This document shows, in pieces, positions 16,173 through 24,882 of a stretch of DNA of 64,000 nucleotides (the stretch's first letter is position 1; each line of letters starts with the position of its first letter). The DNA is from Streptomyces sp. HD. GTDB lineage: Bacteria; Actinomycetota; Actinomycetes; Streptomycetales; Streptomycetaceae. The stretch spans positions 46,509 through 110,508 of the forward strand of contig NZ_JAQMYP010000034.1 in NCBI RefSeq assembly GCF_028369295.1, in the 5' to 3' direction. Under the pieces are notes generated by a model. That model searched no databases and was not told the origin of the DNA. It saw only the letters and a list, made by a program, of their open reading frames with translations. The translations under genes were made by a program, and so were the position numbers.

Positions 16173-17200
16173 GCCTCGTCCTCCTTCGTCAGGCGCTGGG
16201 CGAGCAGCGTCAGGCCCAGGGTGAGAGCGAACAGGGCGACGCTGACCGCAGCGCCGTAGCCGGCGTTGCCGGTGAGGGGGTCGAGGCCGACGTCGCGGAT
16301 GTAGAAGGGGAGCGTGCGGTCGGCGCCGCCGGGGCCGCCGGTGGCGCCGCCGAGCATGTAGATCTCGGTGAAGACGCGCAGCGAGCCGATGCCGGTGAGG
16401 GTGCCGACCAGCATCATCGACGTGCGGACGCCGGGGACCGTGACATGCCAGAAGCGGCGGATCGCGCCCGCGCCGTCCACGGCCGCCGCCTCGTGGAGTT
16501 CCCTGGGCACGTTTCCGAGCGCGGCCAGGTAGAAGATCATGTACCAGCCGAGGCCCTTCCACAGCGTCAGGCCCATCGCCGACAGCAGGATCAGCCAGGA
16601 GTCGGACAGGAAGGGAACGGCCTCGCGGATGAGGTGCGCCTTCTGCAGCCAGGTGTTGACCAGGCCCTGGTCGCTCAGCAGCCACTGCCAGCTCAGGCCG
16701 ACGACCACGGACGAGGCGAGGACCGGCGTGTAGAAGGCGGAGCGGAAGAAGCCGATGCCCGGGAGGTTCTTCTCCACCAGGACCGCGAGCAGCAGCGGCA
16801 GCAGCACCATCAGCGGGACCACGATCAGTGCGTACAGCAGGCTGTTGCGGGTGGCCAGCCAGAAGTCCGGGTCCCCCAGCATCCGGGTGTAGTTGTCCAG
16901 GCCCACCACGTCGTACGCGCCGCCGAGCGGCTTGGCGTCGGTGAAGGACACCACGATCGTGTTGAGGAACGGGAACACCCCGAAGACGGTCGTGCCCACG
17001 ATCGCCGGGAGCATCCACAGCCACGGCAGCCACCAGCGGCGATACAGCGCCGCGCCCCCCGCGTCCGCGGTCGGGCCGGGGACCACGGAACGCAGGACGC
17101 GGCGCAGGCGCCCCGGTGGTTCGGGTACGGAGCCGGGGCGGGGGGCGCCCGATCCCAGGGGAGTCGGAGCGGGCGCCCGGCCCACGGTGTGCTGAGCCAT
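16169..17200 (-). CDS. Carbohydrate ABC transporter permease (MalF-like)
   Basis: A 343-residue permease with a roughly 50-residue Pro/Gly-rich cytoplasmic N-terminus followed by six helices. The EAA motif is ELHEAAAVDGAGAIRRFWHVTVP (about 235-257). It follows the binding-protein gene with 2 bases between stop and start and precedes the MalG-like gene with a 4-base overlap. Together the three genes are a CUT1-type oligosaccharide importer. Substrate is inferred from neighbours: Man/GlcNAc-containing oligosaccharides. Confidence 0.92.
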   Translation of the reverse strand: MAQHTVGRAPAPTPLGSGAPRPGSVPEPPGRLRRVLRSVVPGPTADAGGAALYRRWWLPWLWMLPAIVGTTVFGVFPFLNTIVVSFTDAKPLGGAYDVVGLDNYTRMLGDPDFWLATRNSLLYALIVVPLMVLLPLLLAVLVEKNLPGIGFFRSAFYTPVLASSVVVGLSWQWLLSDQGLVNTWLQKAHLIREAVPFLSDSWLILLSAMGLTLWKGLGWYMIFYLAALGNVPRELHEAAAVDGAGAIRRFWHVTVPGVRTSMMLVGTLTGIGSLRVFTEIYMLGGATGGPGGADRTLPFYIRDVGLDPLTGNAGYGAAVSVALFALTLGLTLLAQRLTKEDEA

Positions 17201-17202
17201 CG

Positions 17203-18573
17203 TCAGCCTGCCTGCTCGATCAGCTCGTTGGCCTTGGACTGGGCGTCCTTCAGAGCGTCCGCCGCGCTCTTCTTGCCCTGCATGGCCAGCTGGATCTGGG
17301 CCGAGATCGCGTTCAACTCGCCCGGCGTGAGGGCGACTTCGTCCGCCGTCGCGGTCTTGCGGTCACTGGCGACGATCTTCCGGGCCTCGGCGAAGGGGTC
17401 CGTGCCCTTGACCGACTGGAAGAACGGGTCGTCCAGGGATGCCGTGGTCGACGGGAAGATCACCACGTTCGGGTCCTTCGCCCACTCCAGCTGGTTCTGC
17501 GCGTTGGTCAGGAACCGCGCGAAGGAGAGGGCGGTCGTCGCGTTCTTGCTGGTGGAGGCCACGCCCATGTACTGCGGGGCGCCGACGGTGTGGCCGAGGT
17601 CGTCCAGCATGAAGCGGGCGACGCCGGTCTTCTTGTAGACGGTCGGGTTGTTCTGCTGGATGAACCGCAGGAAGTTGGGGTTGGTGGGGCCGTAGACCAG
17701 CTTTGCCTGGCCGTAGACGTTGGCCGGGTCCTGGGTCGAGGAGAGGGAGTCCCGGGGCATCCCGCCGGCCTTGTACAGCTTGGTCATGGCCTCGACCCAC
17801 CGCACGGTCTTCTGGTCGTCGGCGAAGGTGAACGACTTGCCGTCGGCGGCGAAGATCTTGATGCCCATCTGCTGCCAGTCGGCCGGGATGCGCAGTTGCG
17901 GGTTGGCGAGGAAGGCGTAGTACTTGCCGCCCGATGCCTTGGCCACCTTCTGGGCGTCCTCGAAGAGGCCGAGGACGGTCGTCGGAGGTTTGGCCGGGTC
18001 CAGGCCCGCCCTCTTCATCAGCTCGGTGTTGAACGTCTGCACGATGCCGCCGGAGTACCAGGGCAGTACGGAGTGCACCTTGGTGCCGGAGGCGTCCGCG
18101 TAGAGGCTCGACTTCCACAGCGCGGGGACGAACGGCTCGCCCGCGTCCGGCGCCTTCTTGTCCAGGTCGAGCAGATAGCCGTTCTTGGTGAGCGCGATCG
18201 CCGTGTTGACGTTGATGTTCACCACGTCCGGCAGCGTGCAGCCCTGCGCGTCGGCGACCAGGCGCTGGGTGAAGGTGGCGTCGCCCGGGTCGTCGATCCA
18301 CTTGACCTTCGTGTCCGGGTGCTCCTTCTCGAAGGAGGCGATGACGCCGTTGAAGTAGTCGCCGAAGTCCTTCTTCAGGTTGGTCGTCTGGAAGGTGATG
18401 CTGCCCTTGACGTCCCCGGAGAGCGGGCCGGACCCGACGTTCGCCTTGTCGACCTTGCAGCCGCCGGCCGTGGCGTCGCCGTCGTCGGATCCGCCGGACA
18501 GGCCGCATCCGGCGGCCGTGAGCGTCAGAAGGACGAGGCAGGTCAGAGTTCCGGTCAGTCGTCTCGCACGCAT
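17203..18573 (-). CDS. Extracellular sugar-binding lipoprotein (ABC importer)
   Basis: A 456-residue family 1 solute-binding protein. Start ATG 18573 follows AGGAGGG at a 5-base gap; an in-frame ATG at 18609 lacks this. Residues 1-22 form a lipoprotein signal ending in LTAAGC, with Cys23 as the lipid anchor. The mature part shows the usual SBP segments, for example FNTELMKRAGLDP and AFLANPQLRIPADW. It begins the three-gene importer operon. An operator-like GGTTCAATTAACC lies 30 bases upstream of the start. Confidence 0.92.
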   Translation of the reverse strand: MRARRLTGTLTCLVLLTLTAAGCGLSGGSDDGDATAGGCKVDKANVGSGPLSGDVKGSITFQTTNLKKDFGDYFNGVIASFEKEHPDTKVKWIDDPGDATFTQRLVADAQGCTLPDVVNINVNTAIALTKNGYLLDLDKKAPDAGEPFVPALWKSSLYADASGTKVHSVLPWYSGGIVQTFNTELMKRAGLDPAKPPTTVLGLFEDAQKVAKASGGKYYAFLANPQLRIPADWQQMGIKIFAADGKSFTFADDQKTVRWVEAMTKLYKAGGMPRDSLSSTQDPANVYGQAKLVYGPTNPNFLRFIQQNNPTVYKKTGVARFMLDDLGHTVGAPQYMGVASTSKNATTALSFARFLTNAQNQLEWAKDPNVVIFPSTTASLDDPFFQSVKGTDPFAEARKIVASDRKTATADEVALTPGELNAISAQIQLAMQGKKSAADALKDAQSKANELIEQAG

Positions 18574-18602
18574 GTGTACCCTCCTGCAACCAGCCAGCTG
18601 AC

Positions 18603-18615
18603 GGTTCAATTAACC
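18603..18615 (-). promoter_or_regulatory. Candidate RpiR operator upstream of the importer
   Basis: GGTTCAATTAACC, read on the minus strand as GGTTAATTGAACC, is an imperfect palindrome sharing TTGAACC with sites before three other units of the island. Confidence 0.55.
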
Positions 18616-18694
18616 AACTTCTGCTCCGATTGATGAAAAGGTGGACCAGAATTCATCGGAGGTCAAGAGTTGTCGTGTTGCTTTTGGGTTCAGT

Positions 18695-19429
18695 TCAGTG
18701 GCGGTGCTCGTGGTCCGAGTGGGACGGGTCGCCGGGGTGCTCGTGCCCCGGGGCGTACTCCACGCCCTGGCGCACCTGGTCCAGCCAGTCGAAGAACGCC
18801 ACCCGGCCGGCCGCCCGGCGCAGCTCGCGTCCGATGCCGCCGCGGACCTGGCCGTACGTCAGGAAGTCCGCCGGTTCGGCCGAGGCGCCGTAGGGATCGG
18901 CGCCGCGCCGGAGCGCGTCCGGGGTCAGATAGCGGTCCCGGTTGCGGGTGTAGTACTCCCGTACCGCTTCCTCCGGGATGTGCTGCTCGGCCTCCAGCGC
19001 GGTGAGCAGTGCGCGGGCGGCGGGGGAGTGGGCGAGGGCCGCCGCGATGATGCTGCCGAGGTCGGCGACGTCGGCCTCGGGCACGGTGAGCATGGCGGCG
19101 GGGGACACGTCCGGTGGGGCCGGGAGGCCGCGCTCCGCGCAGGTTCGGCGGGCCAGTTCGTCGATCAGGACGACCTGGGTGGCCCAGCGGCGGCGTTGCC
19201 TCTCTGCTCGGGCCGTGCGGTCCTTGGGGAGTGCCGCGGTATGCCGTCGTTCGGCTGCGGGTTCGTTGTGGCTGGTCGCGCCCACGCGGCGGAGCCGCAT
19301 ATCGACACGGCCCGCGCCCCTGCTCGGCGTTGCCGGTCCGTCGGCCAGGAAGCCGTCCACTCTGCTTCTCGGGACCTCCTCTCCCTGCACGCGAGCCGCG
19401 TACTCCCTCTCGCCATGCCGGCCCGTCAT
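18695..19429 (-). CDS. DUF7158-like / peptidyl-prolyl-isomerase-like protein with a repeat-derived insertion
   Basis: A 244-residue protein of a small actinobacterial family usually found next to alpha-mannosidase genes. The helical core (RRRWATQVVLIDELAR) and EEAVREYYTRNRDRY resemble the N-terminal chaperone region of SurA/PpiC proteins; there is no visible PPIase catalytic domain. The tail is His-rich (GHEHPGD...HSDHEHRH). Around residues 36-60 the protein text VDMRLRRVGATSHNEPA is encoded by a copy of the interspersed repeat, inserted without breaking the frame. Start ATG overlaps the mannosidase stop (ATGA), so both are one operon. Function unknown. Confidence 0.7.
   Translation of the reverse strand: MTGRHGEREYAARVQGEEVPRSRVDGFLADGPATPSRGAGRVDMRLRRVGATSHNEPAAERRHTAALPKDRTARAERQRRRWATQVVLIDELARRTCAERGLPAPPDVSPAAMLTVPEADVADLGSIIAAALAHSPAARALLTALEAEQHIPEEAVREYYTRNRDRYLTPDALRRGADPYGASAEPADFLTYGQVRGGIGRELRRAAGRVAFFDWLDQVRQGVEYAPGHEHPGDPSHSDHEHRH
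19252..19322. repeat. Interspersed repeat copy 2, inside a coding sequence
   Basis: Contains GCGGCGGAGCCGCATATCGA followed by a GCGCCCC end, nearly the same as copies at 25687 and (reversed) 33087. Unlike those, this copy lies within the DUF7158-like gene and keeps its frame open. Confidence 0.7.
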
Positions 19430-22400
19430 GGCGTCACCTCCAGCTCCACGGCCTCCGTGTACGCCACGCAGCCGTGCCAGCCCACCTTCGCCATCAGCCA
19501 GTACGACCCCGGCGCCACCGCCCCGCCGTCCACCTCGATCACGCACTCCAGCCGCTCCCCGCCGGCCACGGTGAAGCCCTGGCAGCCCGGTGTCACGGCC
19601 GCCCAGGTCCCCCACGACGAGACCGCCCACAGCGTGCCGCTGATCGGGCCCCGGGTCCTGTTGTGCAGGGTTACGGGGACCCGGATCCGTTCGTCCCGGC
19701 GCACGCTGGCCCGCTCAACTCCCAGACCGGCCACGAGCGTTGGACCCTGATGCCCGTCCGGCACGTCCAGTGCCACGACGTCCTCGTAGGTCTGTCCGCC
19801 GTATGGCAACCGGGCCGCCAGCCAGTGCCGCCCGGGCTCGGCGTCGGGCGGTGGAGTCACCGTGACCTCGGCGACCGTGAAGCCGCCGGGGCCCAGGGTG
19901 TAGGGCAGTTCGGCCGGTTCGACGGACCAGCCGGGCGGGGCGTGCAGGCTCACCGTGCCCGAGACCGGTGCGTCGGTCAGCTCCGAGGCGATCCGGACCG
20001 TCGCGGTGACGGGGCCGTCGGAGCAGGTCAGCGTGGTCGGCGAGAGGTACACCGTGACCGGCAGGTTGCCGCGTGGGGCGGGGCCGGAGTTGTGGAGCCA
20101 GTAGCGGGTCGCGACGGGCTGGGCGGGTTCATGGGCGGCGACGCCCGGGCCGGGTGAGGTGCGCGCCGCTTCGGTGGCGGCCAGGACGGTGGCCACCTCG
20201 AAGCCGGTCAGGGTGAGGTCCAGTGCCCCCTCGTCGCCGGGCGTCAGCGGCTCGCCCCGCCTCTCCAGCACGTCCGCCCGCGCGCCCTCCGTCCACTCCC
20301 GCGGCCCGCTCACCCGCGCCGTCACCGACCGCCCGTTCACCTCATGCACCCGTACGACGACCCCACGCCCCGGATCGGCCGCCGCCGCACTCCCCCGCGC
20401 GAGCGGCGACCCGGCCGCCTTGAACGCGTCGAGCAGCACCTCCCCGGCAGGCTCAAGCCCCAGCAGCACGGCCTTCCTGGGCAGTACGGCATCCTCGGCC
20501 GCCGTCCGCCTCAGCCGTGCCGTCAGCGGATGGTTGAAGGCGTGCCCGGCCTGCGGCAGCCGCAGCTCCCGCCAGTCGCCGGCGCCCGCGACCACCGCAT
20601 ACTCGAACGTGTGCGACCAGCGCTGGAGTTGGAAGGCGGACCCGTCGGGCGCCGTACGCCGCGGCGGGTCGACCCAGATGCCGGACGGCCAGCCGGTGCA
20701 GGAGCGCATCAGGGACATGTAGAGGTCGCCGGACGAGGTGACCACGCAGCCCGGGGTGCCCCGGTTCAGGACCGCGAAGCTGCGCCCGTCCCACGCGTCC
20801 CCGGGCGGCAGTGCCTCCCCGCCACCCGCCGCCGTGGCCGACACGACCGCGTCGTCCAGGTCGGCGATCAGCGAGTCCACCGCCTTGGCGTCGTCCTCGG
20901 GCCGGGCACCCGCCACCACCAGCAGGGGCAGCCGCTCCAGGTCGCGCAGGTCGGCGCCGGGCACCCACTCCTCCCGCAGCGCGGCGCGCGGCGCCACCCA
21001 GACGGCGGCCACCCCCCGCTCGGCGAGCTGCCGCCGCAGCTCCCGCCCGGCCGCCGGGTCCCAGCCGAGAGCCTCGGCGACCACGGAGTTGCGCTCGGGC
21101 GTGCCCACCGCGATCCGGATGTCGGGCAGATTGGAGTCGACCTCCAGGTCGCCGTAGCGCGGGCCCCCGGCGATCGTCGACGTCGCCGTCACGCCCACCC
21201 GCACCAGGGCCGCCGCGAGCGCGGTGCCCAGTTCACCGGCGTCCTCCCAGGAGGCGTACACCAACTCGGCGACCCCGACGGACCGTTCGCCGAGCGGGCG
21301 CCCGGAGCCGTCGGCGACCGCGACCCGTGCGGTGGAGCCCAGCCCGAACCAGGTGTTGGCCGGGTTGTCCAGCGTCCACGGGAACCGCTCGCTGTCCACC
21401 TCCACGAACCCGAAGCCACGCCCGATCACCGCGTCCGCCACCTCGTGCACCGGCAGCCCGCCCCGCACGTCGGAGGGCCAGCGGACCCGGATCAGCCGGT
21501 CGGCGCCGTCGTAGCCGTCGAGTGTGGTCGTGAGGTCCAGACGGTCGACGCCCTTCCACAGCGTCAGGCGTTGCGTGCAGCGGAAGAGGCCGAGGTCGGC
21601 GCGGACGGTGATGCGGGCGCCGGCCGGGGAGTGCTCGACATCGATGTCGGCCGTGACGTCCCTGCTGCGGGCGGCGGTCGTGCCGGTCGGTGTGAGGTGC
21701 CAGGGGCCCTCGCCGAAGCGCGGATGCCTCGGGTACTCCTCCTGGACGACCAGCTCGTTGCCGATGTCGCCGGGGCGCAGCAGCTCCCGGCCGCCCTCCG
21801 CGAGCGCGCGCAGACTGCTGACGGCGCCGCCGCGTGCGGGGTCGACCGTCACCTCGTAGAACTCGTTGCGGATGGTGGTGCCTTCGCCGCGCGTCCACTC
21901 CGGGACGGTGCCCTCGGCGAGCGGGAGTGCCTTGAGGCCCATGCCGGGCACCTCCGGTACGACGACACGGAGTTCGCCGTCCTCCCGTACGGCGGGCAGG
22001 GGCAGACCGGTGTCGTCGAGGGGGACCAGCCCGGGATCCGCTACCGTCAGCACATCCCGCCGTTCCCAGGTGGCCGCGTTGAAGACCACCAAGTCCGGTG
22101 CGGCACCGGGCAGTTGTGCGACCCGGCTCGCGATGGCGTCGGTCGCGTCGGCGTGCACCGTCTCGGCGAGGTCGTACAACTCCCGCCAGCCGGTGAGCAG
22201 GTCGATGTAGACCTGGTCCGACTCCGAGCCGGTGATGGCGTCGTGATGGGCGCCGTAGATCAGCTGCCGCCAGGCCTTGTCGAGTGCCGCGTCCGGATAC
22301 GGGTGCCCGGCCACCAGCGAGGCGAGCGTCGCCCAGGCCTCCGCGTCGGCGAGCAGCGTCTCGCCGTACCGCTGGGCCTGCTTGGTGTCGATGTAGGAGA

Positions 22401-23670
22401 CGTCCTTGCCGGTGTAGACCGGGTTCATGTCGCGTGTCTGCGGGGACGCCTTGCGGCCCTCCGCGTCCAGCTCCGCGCGCACGGCCGCGAAGAAGTCCCG
22501 GGGGATGCCGCTGATGAAACGCGGCCAGACGTACCGTGCGTTCCAGTCCCGGTGGATGCCCATCACCCAGCGGCACGGCGGGGCGTAGTCGCCGCCGACC
22601 GGGAGCAGGATGTTGCGGGTGAGCGCGACCTGCTTCAGGCCCTTGAACAGCTTGAGCGCGGCGGCCTCGGCCGCGGGCAGCGTGGGCGCGTTGTCGATCG
22701 CCCAGCCGGCGCCGTAGTGGTTGACCATGTACGCCGTCAGCAGGCCGCGTCCGGACGGCGCGATCCAGCTGAACTCCGCCGGGAACTGCATCCGCTTCGG
22801 GTCGCGGGGCTCCTCGCCGAAGACGGAGAGCGTCGGGCCCCACTGGTGGAAGGGGCCGCGCGCCCACGAACTGGAGCTGACCCCCGCGTCCGCCATCAGC
22901 CCGGGGAACTGCGGATCGTGCCCGAACGCGTCCAGCTGCCAGGCCGTCTCCGGGGACGCCCCGATGACACCGCGCTGGAATCCGTCGCCGTACAGGGCGT
23001 TGCGTACGGTCGCCTCGGCGCCGGTGAGGTTGGTGTTCGGCTCGTTGTAGGTACCGCCCATGATCTCGACGCGGCCGGTGCGGATCAGCTGGCGCAGGAA
23101 GGCCCGCTCCTCCGGGAAGGCGTCCCAGTAGGGCTTGAGGTAGTCGACCTCGGCGAGCACGAAGGTGTACGCCGGGTCGCGCCGGGCCAGATCGCAGTGG
23201 GCCCGGACCAGGCTGATGCCGGACTGGCCGCGCGAGTCGAAGGTACGGGCGGGCAGGCCGGTGGAGTCGGGGTCGTCGGCGACGTCCCAGGTCTCGGTGT
23301 AGGCGCCCTGGGTGTTCCACCAGACGGGGTCGTAGTGGAAGTGGCTGACCATGAACATGGTCCAGCCCGGTTCGGCGGCCGTGAAGGCGTCGGAGTGCCG
23401 CGCGGCGTGGGCCGGGTCGGCGGCGTCCTCCGCCGTGACCCTGATGTGGGTGCGGTCGCCGGGGGCGAGGTCGGTCGTCACCGGTATCTCGGCGCGTACC
23501 GAGCCGTCGTCCCCCGTGGTCGCCTCGGCGGTGCCGTGCACACCCGGCCCCTCCACGGTGAGGCGGACCGCACGGCCGGGAGTGTGCCCGATCTCGACGG
23601 CCAGCACCTGCCGCGGCTGGTCCTCGCTACCGACGAACAGCTCGGTCGACTCGACAGAGATGACGCGCAT
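19426..23670 (-). CDS. GH38 alpha-mannosidase
   Basis: A 1414-residue family 38 glycoside hydrolase that removes alpha-mannose from N-glycan-like oligosaccharides in a zinc-dependent retaining reaction. The zinc motif SHFHYDPVWW is at residues 109-118 and the catalytic nucleophile Asp247 is in WQLDAFGHD. A galactose-mutarotase-like beta domain follows. The last 250 residues form Ig-like beta-sandwich modules, which makes it longer than typical 1000-residue members. No signal peptide, so it works in the cytoplasm on imported glycans. Start ATG 23670 has AGGAG 4 bases upstream; that site lies in a strong hairpin. It is followed by the DUF7158-like gene (4-base overlap). Confidence 0.93.
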   Translation of the reverse strand: MRVISVESTELFVGSEDQPRQVLAVEIGHTPGRAVRLTVEGPGVHGTAEATTGDDGSVRAEIPVTTDLAPGDRTHIRVTAEDAADPAHAARHSDAFTAAEPGWTMFMVSHFHYDPVWWNTQGAYTETWDVADDPDSTGLPARTFDSRGQSGISLVRAHCDLARRDPAYTFVLAEVDYLKPYWDAFPEERAFLRQLIRTGRVEIMGGTYNEPNTNLTGAEATVRNALYGDGFQRGVIGASPETAWQLDAFGHDPQFPGLMADAGVSSSSWARGPFHQWGPTLSVFGEEPRDPKRMQFPAEFSWIAPSGRGLLTAYMVNHYGAGWAIDNAPTLPAAEAAALKLFKGLKQVALTRNILLPVGGDYAPPCRWVMGIHRDWNARYVWPRFISGIPRDFFAAVRAELDAEGRKASPQTRDMNPVYTGKDVSYIDTKQAQRYGETLLADAEAWATLASLVAGHPYPDAALDKAWRQLIYGAHHDAITGSESDQVYIDLLTGWRELYDLAETVHADATDAIASRVAQLPGAAPDLVVFNAATWERRDVLTVADPGLVPLDDTGLPLPAVREDGELRVVVPEVPGMGLKALPLAEGTVPEWTRGEGTTIRNEFYEVTVDPARGGAVSSLRALAEGGRELLRPGDIGNELVVQEEYPRHPRFGEGPWHLTPTGTTAARSRDVTADIDVEHSPAGARITVRADLGLFRCTQRLTLWKGVDRLDLTTTLDGYDGADRLIRVRWPSDVRGGLPVHEVADAVIGRGFGFVEVDSERFPWTLDNPANTWFGLGSTARVAVADGSGRPLGERSVGVAELVYASWEDAGELGTALAAALVRVGVTATSTIAGGPRYGDLEVDSNLPDIRIAVGTPERNSVVAEALGWDPAAGRELRRQLAERGVAAVWVAPRAALREEWVPGADLRDLERLPLLVVAGARPEDDAKAVDSLIADLDDAVVSATAAGGGEALPPGDAWDGRSFAVLNRGTPGCVVTSSGDLYMSLMRSCTGWPSGIWVDPPRRTAPDGSAFQLQRWSHTFEYAVVAGAGDWRELRLPQAGHAFNHPLTARLRRTAAEDAVLPRKAVLLGLEPAGEVLLDAFKAAGSPLARGSAAAADPGRGVVVRVHEVNGRSVTARVSGPREWTEGARADVLERRGEPLTPGDEGALDLTLTGFEVATVLAATEAARTSPGPGVAAHEPAQPVATRYWLHNSGPAPRGNLPVTVYLSPTTLTCSDGPVTATVRIASELTDAPVSGTVSLHAPPGWSVEPAELPYTLGPGGFTVAEVTVTPPPDAEPGRHWLAARLPYGGQTYEDVVALDVPDGHQGPTLVAGLGVERASVRRDERIRVPVTLHNRTRGPISGTLWAVSSWGTWAAVTPGCQGFTVAGGERLECVIEVDGGAVAPGSYWLMAKVGWHGCVAYTEAVELEVTP

Positions 23671-23702
23671 GGGGCTCCTACGAGTACTCGTGGGGGAGCC
23701 CC
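23671..23702 (-). promoter_or_regulatory. Leader hairpin sequestering the alpha-mannosidase ribosome binding site
   Basis: In the minus-strand leader, GGGGCTCC pairs with GGAGCCCC directly before the ATG, enclosing a second stem ACGAG/CTCGT from the perfect palindrome ACGAGTACTCGT (23680-23691). The AGGAG binding site overlaps the 3' arm, so folding should hide it. Confidence 0.55.
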
Positions 23703-23721
23703 ATCCTGGCACCGCCGGGAT

Positions 23722-23766
23722 GGTTCAAACAACCACTCCGACGCATTCTTGGTGGTTCATCCATGC
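23722..23766 (-). promoter_or_regulatory. Candidate operators upstream of alpha-mannosidase
   Basis: TGGTTCAAACAACCA (23721-23735, 5-bp arms; minus-strand core GGTTGTTTGAACC) belongs with the TTGAACC sites. GGTGGTTCATCCATGC (23751-23766) is, in reverse, close to the 11916 site. Confidence 0.55.
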
Positions 23767-23806
23767 AGTCCCGGACAGGCTGGACGGGCTGACGGGTCGG
23801 GCGGGC

Positions 23807-24691
23807 TCAGCGCGTCCGGCGGGACTTCACCGCGTGCTGGGGGGTGATGTGGTCGGTCAGCGCCAGCGAGGCGCTCGCGCGCTGGTAGGTGAGCTGGGCG
23901 ACCCGGACGTACAGGCAGTCGACGAGCATCAGGACGGAGTGCCGGCTGCTGATGCTCTCGGCGCGGAAGCTGGTCTCCGAGGAAGACGAGATGAGCCGGA
24001 TGTCGGCCGCCCGGGCGAGCGGGGAGCGTGGGTCGGTGGTGAGGGCGACGGTGGTGGCGCCGCGCTCCTTGGCCATCTCGAACGGTTCGAGCGTCTCGCG
24101 GGTCGCCCCGGAGTGGGAGATGCCGATCGCCACGTCGGCCGGGGTGAGCAGGGCCGCTGAGGTGGCCGCCGCGTGCACCTCGGTCCAGCCGCGGACCGAG
24201 CAGCCGATCCGGAACAGCCGGGTCTCCGTCTCCTGCGTCACGGCACCGCTGCCGCCGACCCCGTAGACGTCGATGCGCCGGGCGCGGGCCAGTGCCTGGG
24301 CCGCCCGCTCGATTGCGTCGAGGTCGATCCGGTCCATGGTCTGCTGGATGGCCCGCAGATCCGCGGTGCCCACCACCTGCACGACCCGCTCCAGGCTGTC
24401 GTCGGGCGAGATGTCCGGGCCGATCTCGGCGGTGCCCCAGTCGGAGACCTCGCCGCGACCGCGCTCCTGGGCCAGCTCGATCAGCAGATGCTGGTAGGAG
24501 TCGAGCCCGATGGCCCGGCAGAAGCGGGTCACCGTGGCCTGCGAGGTGCCGGTGCGGCGGCCCAGCTCGGCGGCCGAGCAGTGGGTGACGGCGGCCGGAT
24601 CCTCCAGGATCAGCTCGCCGACCTTCCGCAGGGAGCCGGCCAGCCGGGGCAGCTCGGTGCGGATCAGTGTGGTGACGTCCGTCGAGGGCAT
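23807..24691 (-). CDS. RpiR/MurR-family transcriptional regulator with SIS domain
   Basis: A 294-residue regulator. The N-terminal HTH_6 domain (about 1-80) contains AAELGRRTGTSQATVTRFCRAIG. The SIS sugar-phosphate-binding domain (about 125-255) shows VYGVGGSGAVTQETETRLFRIG and AIGISHSGATRETLEPF. Such proteins sense a phosphosugar, here plausibly GlcNAc-6-P or a mannose phosphate from the island. Start ATG 24691 begins the conserved MPSTDVTTLIRTELPRL; no binding site precedes it and TACCTT lies 6 bases upstream, so it may be leaderless. It lies between the mannosidase operon and the divergent SIS-protein gene and is the best candidate for the island regulator. Confidence 0.9.
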   Translation of the reverse strand: MPSTDVTTLIRTELPRLAGSLRKVGELILEDPAAVTHCSAAELGRRTGTSQATVTRFCRAIGLDSYQHLLIELAQERGRGEVSDWGTAEIGPDISPDDSLERVVQVVGTADLRAIQQTMDRIDLDAIERAAQALARARRIDVYGVGGSGAVTQETETRLFRIGCSVRGWTEVHAAATSAALLTPADVAIGISHSGATRETLEPFEMAKERGATTVALTTDPRSPLARAADIRLISSSSETSFRAESISSRHSVLMLVDCLYVRVAQLTYQRASASLALTDHITPQHAVKSRRTR

Positions 24692-24724
24692 GGGAAGAAG
24701 GTAGCAGCCACCGTTTGGCCCGCA

Positions 24725-24735
24725 GGTTGAATACC
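24725..24735. promoter_or_regulatory. Weak operator-like site upstream of the RpiR gene
   Basis: GGTTGAATACC has GGT/ACC arms around TGAAT and resembles, at shorter spacing, the operator core found in front of other island genes. It may give autoregulation. Confidence 0.35.
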
Positions 24736-24850
24736 AGGACCGGATGCGGGGGTCCATCGCGCGGCGGCGGCTCAGGTGGGTCATGGGTGGGTCATTGCCG
24801 GTGCCATCCTGGGTGTGATTTATTGATTCATCGATGGAGTAGTACGAGGT

Positions 24851-24863
24851 GGTTCAATCCACC
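24851..24863 (+). promoter_or_regulatory. Candidate RpiR operator upstream of the SIS-protein gene
   Basis: GGTTCAATCCACC (minus-strand GGTGGATTGAACC) lies inside a longer GGTGG...CCACC inverted repeat at 24848-24863, 20 bases before the GTG start. Confidence 0.6.
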
Positions 24864-24882
24864 AGTGGGGAGTGAGTGACGC

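Noticed and set aside
20344..23847. An 1167-codon plus-strand frame opposite the alpha-mannosidase
   Set aside because: Composition is Arg/Pro/Gly-rich, no family motif, and the opposite strand has the complete GH38 protein.
11948..24863. DasR (GntR) binding sites in the glycan island
   Set aside because: Sites have GGT...TTGAACC symmetry, not the DasR consensus with a TCTAGA-like centre, and no GntR gene is linked.
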